DNA of 64,000 nucleotides from Tidjanibacter massiliensis (GTDB lineage: Bacteria; Bacteroidota; Bacteroidia; Bacteroidales; Rikenellaceae): positions 1,364,001 to 1,428,000 of the forward strand of contig NZ_LT629960.1 of NCBI RefSeq assembly GCF_900104605.1, given 5' to 3'. Below the pieces are notes generated by a model that was not told the DNA's origin, did no database searches, and saw only the letters and a list, made by a program, of their open reading frames with translations. The position numbers and the translations under genes were made by a program. Of this stretch, positions 1 through 9,636 are shown one piece after another. How positions within the stretch are numbered: the first letter of the stretch is position 1; every line of letters starts with the position of its first letter.

Positions 1-246
1 CACATCCGGCGCGGTTCGGCCTACGATGGCTTCGCCGAACGCATGGCCTCACGCATCGGCGCCGTCCTGACCGAAGAGACGCGCGACGCCATTCTGCGGC
101 TCAAATACGAAACCCCCGACACGGAGTCCGTCATCGGAGCGGAATATTACGCGGCAGTACTCTCCGGCGGAGTGAGGGATTATGCCGGCCTCACGGCCTG
201 GCGCGAGGCGCACCGCGGCGACAGCCTCATCGGCTGGCTGCCCTGA
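1..246 (+). CDS. C-terminal end of an unidentified protein (5' truncated)
   Basis: The frame is open from base 1 to a TGA at 244-246, so at least 81 codons of a longer gene enter from the left. An internal ATG lies at 43, but the reading is continuous upstream of it with similar composition, so the true start is outside the window. The visible part is soluble-looking, with alternating charged and hydrophobic residues and a C-terminal ending GWLP. It has no signal peptide or membrane segment. I do not recognise the family. The nearest downstream gene is on the other strand, so this is the last gene of its unit. Confidence 0.6.
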   Translation, partial: HIRRGSAYDGFAERMASRIGAVLTEETRDAILRLKYETPDTESVIGAEYYAAVLSGGVRDYAGLTAWREAHRGDSLIGWLP

Positions 247-821
247 CGGGCCGCCCCTCCGCGACGGAGAGCATCCCCGCACATCCGGTCCGGCAGCACC
301 CGCCCCCGGCAAGCGGCATTGTCTTTCTCTCTAACCATCCCGCACAGCGATTCGAACGCGGCAACACATCTTGCCATATCGGTATCGACCGCATGCCGCC
401 GCAACCTCCTGACCATTCCCCGTAAGTCCGTCTCACTGCGCCGACCGGCACCCCCGGAAACGCCATCCCCAAGCATACCGCAGCCTGCCACACGCCCCAT
501 ATACCCCATCCGATACGGGACTGCTCCCGACAGACACGCCTCCCGCCGCGCGTATCATTACGACCGGCCGACCGTAACCGACGGACATACTCCGGCATCT
601 GTCAGCGGAATCCTCCACCCGACCGCAAAGTCACTCCGCGCAGCGACACATTGCAGGACGACAAACGCCCCACGGCGTATGACAATGACCGGAAAACGCC
701 GGACATCACCACAAAAAGCAACGAACCTGCACAGGGCACCCCGTCACAGAAGAAGAAACAAAAACGGAAAATTCAAGGATTCAGGACGAATACGGCTCCG
801 CCGAAAAAAGGAATCCGCCGG
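247..821. other. Intergenic stretch without a recognisable gene
   Basis: This lies between two convergent genes. Open frames occur on both strands, but they are rich in Arg, Pro, Thr and Ser, lack any domain-like pattern and overlap each other, as expected for non-coding high-GC DNA. I see no tRNA, riboswitch core or U-tract terminator. Confidence 0.5.
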
Positions 822-1802
822 TTACCGCTCCCGGTCGCCGATGTAGTCGCAGAGCAGTTCGAGCGAACGGCGGTAAACGGAATCGGGATAGGTGACAATG
901 ATGCTGCGAGCCCGCCCGAGGTACTCCTCCATGACACTCTCGGCGGCCTCGATACCCCCTTCGCGGCGGACGAACGACGAGATTTCTTCGATAAGCCCGG
1001 GATTTTCGCCCGCAGCTTTCACTTTCTCCATGATGCGTGCTCGTTCTTCGTCGCCGCACCGTTCGAAAATGGCTATCAGCGGAAGCGTGACCTTCCCTTC
1101 GCGCAGGTCGGCGCAGGAGGACTTGCCGGTCTGTTCGGAGGGTGCATAATCGAGGATATCGTCCTTAATCTGAAAGGCCATCCCCAAATCAAGTCCTATC
1201 TGACGGGCCATCCCCACCTCCGTGGCAGCAGCCCCCGCAGCCATGGCTCCCGCGCCGCTGCTGACCCCCATCAAGATAGCCGTTTTCTTGAAGATGATGT
1301 CGAGGTATGCCTCGCGCGAGACGCGGCGGCTACCGTTGAGCTCGCTCTGAATGAGCTCGCCCTCAACAAGTTCGGAAATGCCGGCCGTAATATAGGATAC
1401 GATGTCGAACTGGGCACTCTGCATGCCGAGCGAATAGCTCCGTGCGAGGATATAATCGCCGGAAAGCACCGAAACGCGCGCGTCCCATCGGTGATGCACC
1501 GTAGGCTTGCCGTGGCGCGTATCGGAACCGTCCACCACGTCGTCGTGAACGAGCGAGGCGTTGTGTATCATCTCCACCATCAGGGCGGCCAGATAGGCCC
1601 GCTTGCCGATTCCGAACCGGGAATGGATACCGGCACAGAGAAAGACCAGCAAGGGCCGGATACCCTTGCCGCGCGAAGAGACGATATAATCCATGATGCC
1701 CGCGACGAACCTGTTGTCGCTGTACAGGGCCCGTTTCATGAACTCCTCATACTCCCCGAACACCTTTTCGAGCGGTTCCCTTATTTCACTCAACCTATCC
1801 AT
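822..1802 (-). CDS. Polyprenyl (all-trans) diphosphate synthase
   Basis: This is a 326-aa trans-isoprenyl diphosphate synthase. It condenses isopentenyl diphosphate onto an allylic diphosphate to make the long prenyl chain, in Bacteroidales most likely the menaquinone side chain. GKGIRP is at residues 45-50. The first aspartate-rich motif DDVVD is at 87-91 and the second, DDILD, at 214-218; these bind the Mg-diphosphate groups. The length fits the IspB/octaprenyl class. The ATG at 1802 gives MDRLSEIREP, the usual family N-terminus, although the frame stays open further upstream. A -7 element lies 20 bases upstream. The gene stands alone and is divergent from the YfhO gene. Chain length cannot be read from the sequence. 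Confidence 0.93.
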   Translation of the reverse strand: MDRLSEIREPLEKVFGEYEEFMKRALYSDNRFVAGIMDYIVSSRGKGIRPLLVFLCAGIHSRFGIGKRAYLAALMVEMIHNASLVHDDVVDGSDTRHGKPTVHHRWDARVSVLSGDYILARSYSLGMQSAQFDIVSYITAGISELVEGELIQSELNGSRRVSREAYLDIIFKKTAILMGVSSGAGAMAAGAAATEVGMARQIGLDLGMAFQIKDDILDYAPSEQTGKSSCADLREGKVTLPLIAIFERCGDEERARIMEKVKAAGENPGLIEEISSFVRREGGIEAAESVMEEYLGRARSIIVTYPDSVYRRSLELLCDYIGDRER

Positions 1803-1821
1803 GCCGTTCCGACCGAACGCA

Positions 1822-1829
1822 CAAAGGTA
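1822..1829 (-). promoter_or_regulatory. -7 element of the polyprenyl synthase gene
   Basis: The minus strand reads TACCTTTG, an exact match to the Bacteroidetes -7 consensus TAnnTTTG. The start site would fall about seven bases further on, giving a leader of roughly 13 nt. Confidence 0.6.
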
Positions 1830-2013
1830 GTGCAAAATTCCGAGAGAATCCGCCTGCGTCCTCCCCTTCGGAGATATTTTACGCACATTTCCGTCGAAAA
1901 ACCCCGCTCCGGCACCGGGAAATACGCCAACAGGACACAATAGCCGGGATACCGCAGTTCATAATCTCAACTATTTTTCGTTACTTTGCGGGATACGAAA
2001 ACACAAGCCCGTT

Positions 2014-4515
2014 ATGGACAAAAAAGGGAAATCCTTCCGCTGGCTGCCATACGTCGCGGCCCCCGTCATATTCCTGTTGGTATCGATGCTCTACTTCGCC
2101 CCCCAGTTCAGCGGGGAGAAACTCGACATGCACGACGTCACCCAGTACGTCGGAGCGAGTGCCGACATCGAACGGCACGTAGAGCAATACGGCGAAGACC
2201 CCCAGTGGACGGGCAGTTCCTTCAGCGGTATGCCCTCCTACATGATTGACTTCAAGGTACCGGCATGGCTCATCCGCCACGCCTCGAAGCTGCCCGTGCG
2301 GGCGATGGGCGAACCGGCCGTGCTCATCTTCACGGCCATGCTCTGCTTCTGGCTCATGACGCTGCTGTGGAAAGTGAACCCGTGGGTAGGCATCGTTCCG
2401 GCACTCGCCTACGGTTTTTCGACCTACACGATACTCATCATCGGAGCCGGCCACATCTCCAAGGTGTGGGCCATGGCCTACATCCCCCTGCTGATAGGAG
2501 CCATCGTCTACACCTACCGCGGACGGCACCTGTGGTTCGGGGTCGCGCTGGCGGCGCTGGCCGCTTCGCTCGAAATATCGGCCAACCACCCGCAAATCAC
2601 CTACTACTTCCTGCTGGTCATCGTCGCGCTGCTGATAAACGAATTCGTCCGGTCGTACAGACATCGGGTGCTTCCGCGTTTCTGGAAGGCGTCGGGGGCG
2701 CTCCTGCTGGCCGCCGTACTGGCGGTAGGGTCCAACTTCGCACCGCTCTACTTCACCGCACAGCACGCCGCCGACACCACGCGGGGCGGCTCGGAACTCG
2801 CCGAGGGGGATGCCGGCGGCAAAGCGGCACAGCGGGGGCTGGATCTCGAATACGCCACGGCCTGGAGCTACGGCCGCACGGAGAGTTTCAACCTGTTCAT
2901 CCCGAACCTCATGGGAGGTTCGTCGGCACAACCCTTCTCGCCGGACGGCCCGGTGGCCGAAGTTCTCGCCAATTTCGGTGCCCGTCCCGCCGACCTGCCC
3001 ATCGGCACCTACTGGGGCGACCAGCCCGGTACGGCCGGCCCCACCTACCTCGGCGCCGCGGTGGTGTTCCTCGCCGTGCTCGGCCTGTTCGTTCTGCGCG
3101 GCAGCCGGAAATGGTGGCTGCTGGCAGTGAGCCTCCTCGCCCTCTTCCTCTCGTGGGGCAGCAACATGATGTGGTTCACGGAACTCTGCTTCAAAATACT
3201 GCCCGGCTACAACAAGTTCCGCGCGGTCTCGACGGCCCTCGTCATCGTCCAGTGGACCTTTCCCCTGCTGGCCTGCCTGCTGCTCTCGGAACTCTGGAAA
3301 GGCGAAATCCCTGCACGGAAAATACGCCGCGGGCTCGCATGGGCGACCGGCATCACGGGTGGCATCGCCCTGCTCTTCGCCCTTTTCGGACCGAAGATGT
3401 TCGGTTTCTCCGCTCCGGGAGACTACCCGCTGCTCTACAATATCGCCGCCCACTCCGGCTTCAACGAAGCCGGGGCGCGTCAGTTCGCCGATTACGTATC
3501 GGACGCCATGAGCGCCGAACGGGCGAAGATGCTCCGCGCCGACGCCTGGCGCTCGCTGCTCTTCGTCCTCGTCTCGGCCGGCCTCGTGCTGCTCTATGCC
3601 AAAGGGCGGATGAAACGGGGTATCCTGACCGCATGCTTCGCAGGGCTGGTCTGCCTCGACCTCATTCCCGTAGACCTGCGCTACCTCTCGTGGGACGACT
3701 TCGTTCCGGCACGGCGCACGCAACTCTATCCCACGGAGGCGGACAAGGAGATACTGAAAGATACCACACCGGGATATCGGGTGGCCAACTTTGCGGTGAA
3801 CACCTTCAGCGACGCCACGACCTCCTACTTCCACCGCTCCGTCGGAGGATACCACGGTGCCAAACTGCAGCGCTATCAGGACCTCATCGACCGGCATCTC
3901 GTACCGATGAACATGGAGGTCTACAACATGCTCAACACGCGCTATTTCATCGTTCCGGAGATGTCCGGACGGCTGGAAGCGCAGTTCAATCCCGACGCCA
4001 ACGGGGCCGCATGGTTCGTTGCGGAGGTGATACCGTCGGATACCCCGAACGAAGAGATTGATGCGCTGAACCGCATCGACACCAAACGGCAGGCCGTGGC
4101 CGACCGGCGTTTCACCGACCGGCTGCCGGTCACCGGCACGGCAGACACCGCCGCCTCCATCCGGCTGACCGACTACCGGGTGAACCGGCTCACCTACGAA
4201 TACGATTCGGCAACGGAAGGCATCGCCGTATTTTCCGAAATATATTACGACAAGGGCTGGAAAGCCTATGTGGACGGCACGGAGGCGCCCTACTTCCGGG
4301 CCGACTACGTACTGCGGGCCATGGCGCTGCCGGCCGGACACCACACCGTGGAGTTCGTCTTCCGTGCGCCGAAGTTCCGCGAGGCATCGGCCGTGACACT
4401 CGCAGGCTCGCTCATCATCCTCATCGGATTCGCCGCAACGGCAATCTATGCGGTATGGGACGACCGGCGTAAAAAAGACCGGAACGAGAACAATAATATC
4501 CTCCCGGAAGCGTAA
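2014..4515 (+). CDS. YfhO-family multi-spanning membrane protein
   Basis: An 833-aa protein with an N-terminal membrane anchor (residues about 12-28), many hydrophobic helices up to about residue 530, and a soluble C-terminal region before a final helix near 805-825. This plan matches the YfhO/GT-C-like family, in which the Bacillus member is linked to glycosylation of cell-wall or lipid carriers. The substrate here is unknown. The early acidic stretch around residues 38-46 (KLDMHDVTQY) resembles the first-loop acidic motif of GT-C enzymes. It heads a set of closely spaced same-strand genes with ftsX, the DUF3098 gene, uppP and truB. A weak -7-like TTACTTTG lies at 1981-1988. Confidence 0.88.
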   Translation: MDKKGKSFRWLPYVAAPVIFLLVSMLYFAPQFSGEKLDMHDVTQYVGASADIERHVEQYGEDPQWTGSSFSGMPSYMIDFKVPAWLIRHASKLPVRAMGEPAVLIFTAMLCFWLMTLLWKVNPWVGIVPALAYGFSTYTILIIGAGHISKVWAMAYIPLLIGAIVYTYRGRHLWFGVALAALAASLEISANHPQITYYFLLVIVALLINEFVRSYRHRVLPRFWKASGALLLAAVLAVGSNFAPLYFTAQHAADTTRGGSELAEGDAGGKAAQRGLDLEYATAWSYGRTESFNLFIPNLMGGSSAQPFSPDGPVAEVLANFGARPADLPIGTYWGDQPGTAGPTYLGAAVVFLAVLGLFVLRGSRKWWLLAVSLLALFLSWGSNMMWFTELCFKILPGYNKFRAVSTALVIVQWTFPLLACLLLSELWKGEIPARKIRRGLAWATGITGGIALLFALFGPKMFGFSAPGDYPLLYNIAAHSGFNEAGARQFADYVSDAMSAERAKMLRADAWRSLLFVLVSAGLVLLYAKGRMKRGILTACFAGLVCLDLIPVDLRYLSWDDFVPARRTQLYPTEADKEILKDTTPGYRVANFAVNTFSDATTSYFHRSVGGYHGAKLQRYQDLIDRHLVPMNMEVYNMLNTRYFIVPEMSGRLEAQFNPDANGAAWFVAEVIPSDTPNEEIDALNRIDTKRQAVADRRFTDRLPVTGTADTAASIRLTDYRVNRLTYEYDSATEGIAVFSEIYYDKGWKAYVDGTEAPYFRADYVLRAMALPAGHHTVEFVFRAPKFREASAVTLAGSLIILIGFAATAIYAVWDDRRKKDRNENNNILPEA

Positions 4516-4551
4516 GAAGACGGGAAGGGACAACAAACACCGTATCAAACC

Positions 4552-5436
4552 ATGGCTAAAGCCGAAAACACGAAAAGCCTCAGGCGTAAAGTACGCAACT
4601 CGTACATCATTTCCACGATAAGCATCGCACTCGTACTGTTCCTGCTCGGAAGCGTCGGCTACCTCATATTCAACGCCGTCCGGGCCACCGACCTGATGAA
4701 GGAGAACGTGGCCATCCATCTGATGATAAAGCAGGGCACGTCCGACGAACGGATTGCCGAAATAGGCCGGGAGCTAGGTGCCCACGAGGCCGTCAAGGAG
4801 GTGACATTCGTCCCCAAGGCAGTGGCTGCGGAGAATTTCAAGGAACAGATAGGAAGCGACTTCGTGGAGTTTCTCGCCTTCAATCCCCTGCCCGATGCCT
4901 ACGAAGTGAAACTGCACGCACAGTATTCCGACAAGGATTATGTCCGCAAGTTCGAAAAGGAGGCCGCTTCCTGGAACGGCATCGAAGAGGTGGTCTATCA
5001 GCGGGCCGTGGTGGAACAGATAGGCTCCAACATCAACAAGTTCAATCTCGTCCTGCTGCTCTTCGGAGGCGCCCTGCTGGTCATTGCACTCATCCTGCTC
5101 AACAACACCATCCGCCTGACCATCTATTCCAAACGCTACCTGATAAATACGATGAAGCTCGTCGGGGCTTCCAAATGGTTCATCATGAAACCGTTCCTTC
5201 TGCGCAGCATCCTCCACGGCGTCTACGCATGGCTCATCGCCGCGGCGATGTTCCTCGCGCTCGTGGCGGGACTCGGCGAAGGGCTCCCCGAAGTGACCTT
5301 TCTGGCGGAGAGCCGACCGGTCTATTACGTCCTCTGCGGTATGCTGCTGCTGGGGATTCTGATATCGGCGCTGTTCACCCTCTTCGCGGTGAACAAATTC
5401 GTCCGGATGAACACCACGAAAATCAATCTCTACTGA
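4552..5436 (+). CDS. ftsX: Cell division protein FtsX
   Basis: A 294-aa FtsX-type permease. FtsX pairs with the ATPase FtsE at the division site and controls cell-wall hydrolases through its extracellular loop. The layout is canonical: a cytoplasmic N-terminus, a first membrane helix at about 18-40, a large external domain to about residue 165, then three helices (about 168-190, 218-245 and 262-288) with the conserved MKLVGAS segment after the second helix. The ATG at 4552 is 36 bases after the YfhO gene. The partner ftsE is not in the window; in Bacteroidetes it is often encoded elsewhere. Confidence 0.93.
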   Translation: MAKAENTKSLRRKVRNSYIISTISIALVLFLLGSVGYLIFNAVRATDLMKENVAIHLMIKQGTSDERIAEIGRELGAHEAVKEVTFVPKAVAAENFKEQIGSDFVEFLAFNPLPDAYEVKLHAQYSDKDYVRKFEKEAASWNGIEEVVYQRAVVEQIGSNINKFNLVLLLFGGALLVIALILLNNTIRLTIYSKRYLINTMKLVGASKWFIMKPFLLRSILHGVYAWLIAAAMFLALVAGLGEGLPEVTFLAESRPVYYVLCGMLLLGILISALFTLFAVNKFVRMNTTKINLY

Positions 5437-5506
5437 TTCACCGGGGCCGATGCGGCATTCCGGCACGGGAAAACGACGGAAAAATCAGAGTCAATATATG
5501 TAAGAT

Positions 5507-5803
5507 ATGGCACAGACGACAAAGGGAAAAGGCGGCGCACCGGCCGCATCGAAAAACGGAGCCGAACAGCGGAAAGAGGCGGAGGCCCGCATGCCGCTCG
5601 GACGCAAAAACTACCTTTTCATGCTCATCGGACTGGGAATCATCATTCTCGGTTTCATCCTGATGAGCGGAGGCGGCAGCGACGACCCGAACGTATTCGA
5701 CTACTCGATGTTCAGCTTTCGGCGCATCACGCTCGCTCCGGTGGTGGTACTCGCCGGATTCGGATTCGAGCTGTTCGCCATCATGAAAAAATTCAAGGAG
5801 TAG
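5507..5803 (+). CDS. DUF3098 small membrane protein
   Basis: A 98-aa protein with a charged Lys/Ala-rich N-terminus (residues 1-28), then two hydrophobic helices at about 36-53 and 75-92. The segment between them contains VFDYSMFSFRRITLAP, typical of the DUF3098 family. The family is found beside ftsX and uppP in Bacteroidetes but has no established function. It ends six bases before uppP, so the two are almost certainly cotranscribed. A role in envelope growth is inferred only from its neighbours. Confidence 0.85.
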   Translation: MAQTTKGKGGAPAASKNGAEQRKEAEARMPLGRKNYLFMLIGLGIIILGFILMSGGGSDDPNVFDYSMFSFRRITLAPVVVLAGFGFELFAIMKKFKE

Positions 5804-5809
5804 AGAGTC

Positions 5810-6598
5810 ATGTCGGTACTTGAAGCCATCATCATGGGCATCCTGCAGGGGCTCACGGAGTTCCTGCCGGTCAGCAGCAGCGGCCACCTCGAAATCGCCA
5901 ACTACCTGTTCGGCATAGAGGCCGAAAGCAACCTGCAGTTCACCATGGCGGTGCATGCGGCTACCGTGCTGAGCACCATCACCGTCTTTTTCCGTCAGAT
6001 AGTGGAGCTGTTCAAAGGGCTGTTCCGATTCCGGATGAACGAAGAGACCCGATATGTCATCAACCTGCTCATCTCCATGATACCCATTGCCGTCGTCGGC
6101 TTCTTCTTCAAGGACGCCATCGAGGGACTCTTCACCTCCAATCTGGTGCTGGTGGGCATCATGCTGCTCGTCACGGCGTGCCTGCTGACCTTTGCAGGAC
6201 TTGCCAAACCGCGCACCGGAACGATAACGCCCAAAAACGCATTCATCATCGGCCTCGCACAGGCACTGGCCGTCCTGCCCGGTCTGTCGCGCTCGGGCAC
6301 GACCATCTCCACCGGTCTGCTGCTGGGAGTACAGCGGAGCGAAGTCTCCAAATTCTCTTTCCTCATGGTGCTCGTTCCCATCATCGGCATGAACCTGCTG
6401 GAGCTGATTGGTGCGCCGACGGGAGGAGAAGGCATCGGGACGTGGCAGCTCGTGGGCGGTTTCGCCGCGGCCTACCTCACCGGTACGCTCGCCTGCCGCT
6501 GGATGATTCGCATCGTGAACCGGGGCAAACTCACCTGGTTCGCCGTCTACTGCGTCGCCGTCGGCCTTCTTTCCATCGGATTCGGCATTTTCCATTAG
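5810..6598 (+). CDS. uppP: Undecaprenyl-diphosphatase UppP (BacA)
   Basis: A 262-aa integral membrane phosphatase that recycles undecaprenyl pyrophosphate to the monophosphate carrier used for peptidoglycan and other surface polymers. Both signature regions are present: LTEFLPVSSSGH at residues 15-26, holding the catalytic Glu and Ser cluster, and PGLSRSGTT at 157-165 with the essential Arg161. The remaining hydrophobic helices match the family and the length is typical. It follows the DUF3098 gene by six bases. Confidence 0.97.
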   Translation: MSVLEAIIMGILQGLTEFLPVSSSGHLEIANYLFGIEAESNLQFTMAVHAATVLSTITVFFRQIVELFKGLFRFRMNEETRYVINLLISMIPIAVVGFFFKDAIEGLFTSNLVLVGIMLLVTACLLTFAGLAKPRTGTITPKNAFIIGLAQALAVLPGLSRSGTTISTGLLLGVQRSEVSKFSFLMVLVPIIGMNLLELIGAPTGGEGIGTWQLVGGFAAAYLTGTLACRWMIRIVNRGKLTWFAVYCVAVGLLSIGFGIFH

Positions 6599-6637
6599 GC
6601 TGCGGACGACATTGACCCAAACACAAAACAAGCGGAA

Positions 6638-7336
6638 TTGAAAGAACCATTTTCCAAAGAGACAAATTTCAGGGAGGGATACGTGCTCGTCGTGGACAAA
6701 CCGCTGGGCTGGACATCCACCGACGTGGTACGCAAAGTCAAGTTCATGCTCCGCCACAATGGACTGCGGAACCTGAAGGTCGGCCATGCGGGCACGCTCG
6801 ACCCGCTCGCCACGGGCGTACTCGTCGTATGCCTCGGCAAAGCCACCAAATCAGTGGAAGCGTTGCAGGCCGAGGAGAAGGAGTATGTGGCGGAAATGAA
6901 ACTCGGCGCGACCACTCCGAGTTTCGACATGGAACATCCGGAGGATGCCGCCTATCCCTGGGAACACATCACGCGTGAAGAGGTGGAACAGGCCCTCGCC
7001 GCCCTGACCGGCGAACGGCTGCAGATGCCGCCGCTTTACTCCGCCAAGAAAATCGACGGGCAGCGTGCCTACGAATACGCCCGCGAAGGCGAAGAGGTGA
7101 AACTCCGGGCTGCCCCAATCAACATCTACGCCATGGAGCTGCTCGAATACGACCTGCCCCGCATCAGGATACGGGTGGTGTGCAGCAAGGGTACCTACAT
7201 CCGTTCGCTCGCCCGCGAAATAGGCGAAGCACTCGGCAGCGGGGCCTACCTCACCTCGCTCCGCCGGACACGCAGCGGCCGGTTCACTGCCGAGGAGGGA
7301 TACTCCATGGACGAAATAATAAACATCCTGAAATAA
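6638..7336 (+). CDS. truB: tRNA pseudouridine(55) synthase TruB
   Basis: A 232-aa enzyme that makes pseudouridine 55 in the T loop of tRNAs. HAGTLDPLATG at residues 50-60 carries the catalytic Asp55. The KPLGWTSTDVV motif (21-31) and the later YSAKK and GTYIRSLA segments are also present. The protein is shorter than E. coli TruB and ends soon after the catalytic domain, with only a short C-terminal part. The start is a TTG at 6638: the uppP stop at 6596-6598 is in the same frame and there is no ATG between them. It is the last gene before a strong terminator. Confidence 0.95.
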   Translation: MKEPFSKETNFREGYVLVVDKPLGWTSTDVVRKVKFMLRHNGLRNLKVGHAGTLDPLATGVLVVCLGKATKSVEALQAEEKEYVAEMKLGATTPSFDMEHPEDAAYPWEHITREEVEQALAALTGERLQMPPLYSAKKIDGQRAYEYAREGEEVKLRAAPINIYAMELLEYDLPRIRIRVVCSKGTYIRSLAREIGEALGSGAYLTSLRRTRSGRFTAEEGYSMDEIINILK

Positions 7337-7463
7337 CCGTTATCGAATCGGAGACTTCCGAAACTGCAGGAGATGCACGGCCAGCCATGTACAGCACCGG
7401 ATGCAGCGGCAACCGCCGGAGCCTGTCCGGGCGGGAAGCACGGGTACTGACGGAAAAAACGGC

Positions 7464-7490
7464 ACGGGTGAAACAAACCCGTTTTTTTTT
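7464..7490 (+). terminator. Intrinsic terminator after truB
   Basis: The arms ACGGGT and ACCCGT (7464-7469 and 7477-7482) enclose a 7-base loop and are followed by a run of nine Ts. It ends the yfhO-to-truB unit before queA. Confidence 0.85.
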
Positions 7491-7579
7491 CGTATAATAA
7501 TTATTCGGTCCCTGTTTGTACAGAAGCCGCAACGTTGCTTACGACAAAACATCGCTATATAAATTCCCGGGAATAAAGG

Positions 7580-8629
7580 ATGAAACTTTCACAGTACAAT
7601 TACAACTTTTCGCCGGAACTGCTGGCGAAATATCCTGCCGACAACCGCGACGAATCGCGGCTTATGGTGGTAGAACGCAAAACAGGCAAGATAGAGCACC
7701 GCATCTTCAAGGAGATCATCGACTACTTCAACGAAAAGGACGTCTTCATCTTCAACAACACGAAGGTTTTCCCCGCAAGGCTCTACGGGAACAAGGAGAA
7801 GACAGGCGCGGAAATAGAAATCTTCCTGCTGAGAGAACTGAACCGCGACCTGCGCCTGTGGGACGTACTCGTGGACCCGGCAAGGAAGATACGCATAGGC
7901 AACAAACTCTACTTCGGCGACGACGACCTGCTGGTGGCCGAAGTGATAGACAACACCACCTCGCGCGGACGCACGCTCCGCTTCCTGTTCGACGGCACCT
8001 ATGAGGAGTTCCGGGCCGCACTCTACAAACTCGGCGAAACACCCCTCCCCAAATGGATACGCGACAAGGTGGAGCCGATTGACGAAGAGCGCTATCAGAC
8101 GATATTCGCCACCGAAGAGGGGGCGGTAGCCGCCCCTACGGCGGGTCTGCACTTCAGCAAACACCTCATGAAACGCCTCGAAATCAAAGGCATCGAATCG
8201 GCCATGATAACACTGCACGTCGGGCTCGGCAACTTCCGCACCGTGGATGTGGAAGACCTCACGAAACACAAGATGGATTCGGAGCAGGTGCATATCCCCG
8301 AAGAGGCGGCTGCCAAAGTGAACCGCGCCAAGGAGGGAGGGCACCGCGTCTGTGCGATAGGGACGACCGTCCAGCGGGCCATCGAAAGCAGCGTATCGAC
8401 CAACGGCATGCTGAAACCGTGCGACGGATGGACGAACAAATTCATCTTCTGTCCCTACGATTTCAGCGTGGCCGACTCGATGGTCTCCAACTTCCACCTC
8501 CCCTGTTCGACGCAGTTGATGCTCGTCGCAGCATTCGGCGGCTACGAAACTGTCATGCACGCCTACAAGGTGGCGATAGAGGAAGGCTACCGTTTCGGCA
8601 CCTACGGCGACGCCATGCTGCTGCTCTGA
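7580..8629 (+). CDS. queA: S-adenosylmethionine:tRNA ribosyltransferase-isomerase QueA
   Basis: A 349-aa enzyme of the queuosine pathway. It transfers and isomerises the ribosyl group of SAM onto preQ1 in the wobble base of GUN tRNAs to give epoxyqueuosine. It is full length, starts with the family-typical [10 protein letters not shown], and contains the hallmark PTAGLHF at about 186-192 and the [11 protein letters not shown] segment. It follows the truB terminator and probably has its own promoter in 7491-7579. No preQ1 riboswitch-like hairpin is obvious upstream. Confidence 0.97.
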   Translation: MKLSQYNYNFSPELLAKYPADNRDESRLMVVERKTGKIEHRIFKEIIDYFNEKDVFIFNNTKVFPARLYGNKEKTGAEIEIFLLRELNRDLRLWDVLVDPARKIRIGNKLYFGDDDLLVAEVIDNTTSRGRTLRFLFDGTYEEFRAALYKLGETPLPKWIRDKVEPIDEERYQTIFATEEGAVAAPTAGLHFSKHLMKRLEIKGIESAMITLHVGLGNFRTVDVEDLTKHKMDSEQVHIPEEAAAKVNRAKEGGHRVCAIGTTVQRAIESSVSTNGMLKPCDGWTNKFIFCPYDFSVADSMVSNFHLPCSTQLMLVAAFGGYETVMHAYKVAIEEGYRFGTYGDAMLLL

Positions 8630-8662
8630 CGGGAACGACTTCCCCACGGCACCGGCCGGAGC

Positions 8663-8706
8663 GAATGCGATGCGTGCGGGGTTGCAACCCCGCACGCATC
8701 GCATTC
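8663..8706. repeat. 44-bp perfect palindrome with no spacer
   Basis: Bases 8663-8684 are the exact reverse complement of 8685-8706 (22-bp arms, centre at TTGCAA). It lies 34 bases after the queA stop. No T-run follows on either side, so it is not a standard intrinsic terminator. Confidence 0.9.
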
Positions 8707-8790
8707 AGAAACAAACGATTGCACGGGAAAAGACTTCCCGAGGGGAATCTTTTTTATCCGACACGTCCGGTTTCATTGGAAATTAATTCG

Positions 8791-8798
8791 TATCTTTG
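8791..8798 (+). promoter_or_regulatory. -7 element of the GT5-like gene
   Basis: TATCTTTG matches TAnnTTTG exactly, 22 bases upstream of the ATG at 8821. Confidence 0.6.
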
Positions 8799-8820
8799 TG
8801 AGTATTTTAAGTTTCCGGTA

Positions 8821-9636
8821 ATGGCAGGTTCCAAAATATTGTACGTTTGTCAGGAGATAACCCCTTATCTACCGCCGACCGAAATCTCGTCCGAATGCAG
8901 GCTGTTGGTTCAGGCCATGCAGGAACGGGGCAATGAAACGAGGACGTTCATGCCGCGTTACGGGGTCATAAACGAAAGACGCAACCAGCTCCATGAAGTC
9001 ATCCGCCTTTCGGGCATGAACCTCATCATAGACGACAACGACCATCAGCTCATCATCAAGGTAGCTTCGATACCCTCGGCAAGGGTACAGATTTATTTCA
9101 TCGACAACGACGACTATTTCGCACGCAAGGCCGTACTCCGCGACCCTGCAACGGACGGAATGTTTCCGGACAACGACGAACGAGCCATATTCTTCGCCCG
9201 GGGCGTACTCGAAACGGTACGCAAACTGCGGTGGGAGCCCACCGTCGTACACTGCCACGGATGGTTCTCGGCGGTCATGCCCATCTACCTGCGCAACACC
9301 TTCGCCGACGACCCCATGTTCCAGAACCTGAAGATAGCCGTCTCGATTTACGACGATGCCTTTCCGGGAACGCTCGATGCCGGATTCAGGAAAAAGATAG
9401 AGAACGAAGGAATAAAAGACCCGAAACTGGCACTGCTCGACTCCCCTTCATACGAAAACCTGATGAAACTCGTTATAGACTATGCGGACGGCGTGGTCAT
9501 GCGTACCGAGCATCCCTCTCCGCTGATAACGGCAGCACTGGAAGGAACGGGAAAAGTGCTTCTTCCCTGGCAGCCTTCGGATGCCGCCGACTATCTCGAC
9601 AATTACCAGAAATTCTATGAAGAGCTTTTACAATAA
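8821..9636 (+). CDS. Glycogen/starch synthase-like protein, N-terminal GT5 domain only
   Basis: A 271-aa protein resembling the N-terminal half of glycogen/starch synthases (GT5). It starts with KILYVCQEITPYLPP and has the conserved VVHCHGWFSA segment near residues 140-149. The C-terminal nucleotide-binding half of the enzyme (roughly 200 residues in GlgA) is missing. This short form is a recurrent Bacteroidetes protein beside DUF4270 genes, so it is probably not a recent truncation. Catalysis of ADP-glucose transfer is doubtful, and a binding or regulatory role is possible. The next gene starts inside its last 20 bases, suggesting translational coupling. Confidence 0.85.
   Translation: MAGSKILYVCQEITPYLPPTEISSECRLLVQAMQERGNETRTFMPRYGVINERRNQLHEVIRLSGMNLIIDDNDHQLIIKVASIPSARVQIYFIDNDDYFARKAVLRDPATDGMFPDNDERAIFFARGVLETVRKLRWEPTVVHCHGWFSAVMPIYLRNTFADDPMFQNLKIAVSIYDDAFPGTLDAGFRKKIENEGIKDPKLALLDSPSYENLMKLVIDYADGVVMRTEHPSPLITAALEGTGKVLLPWQPSDAADYLDNYQKFYEELLQ

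Noticed and set aside
1981-4719. A 912-codon open frame on the minus strand opposite the YfhO gene
   Set aside because: It is antisense to a well-supported membrane protein, its translation is Arg/Gly/Glu-rich without domain patterns, and long antisense frames are common in this high-GC sequence.
7337-7579. preQ1 riboswitch upstream of queA
   Set aside because: The only structure seen is the truB terminator; there is no H-type pseudoknot pattern with the A-rich tail of preQ1 aptamers.
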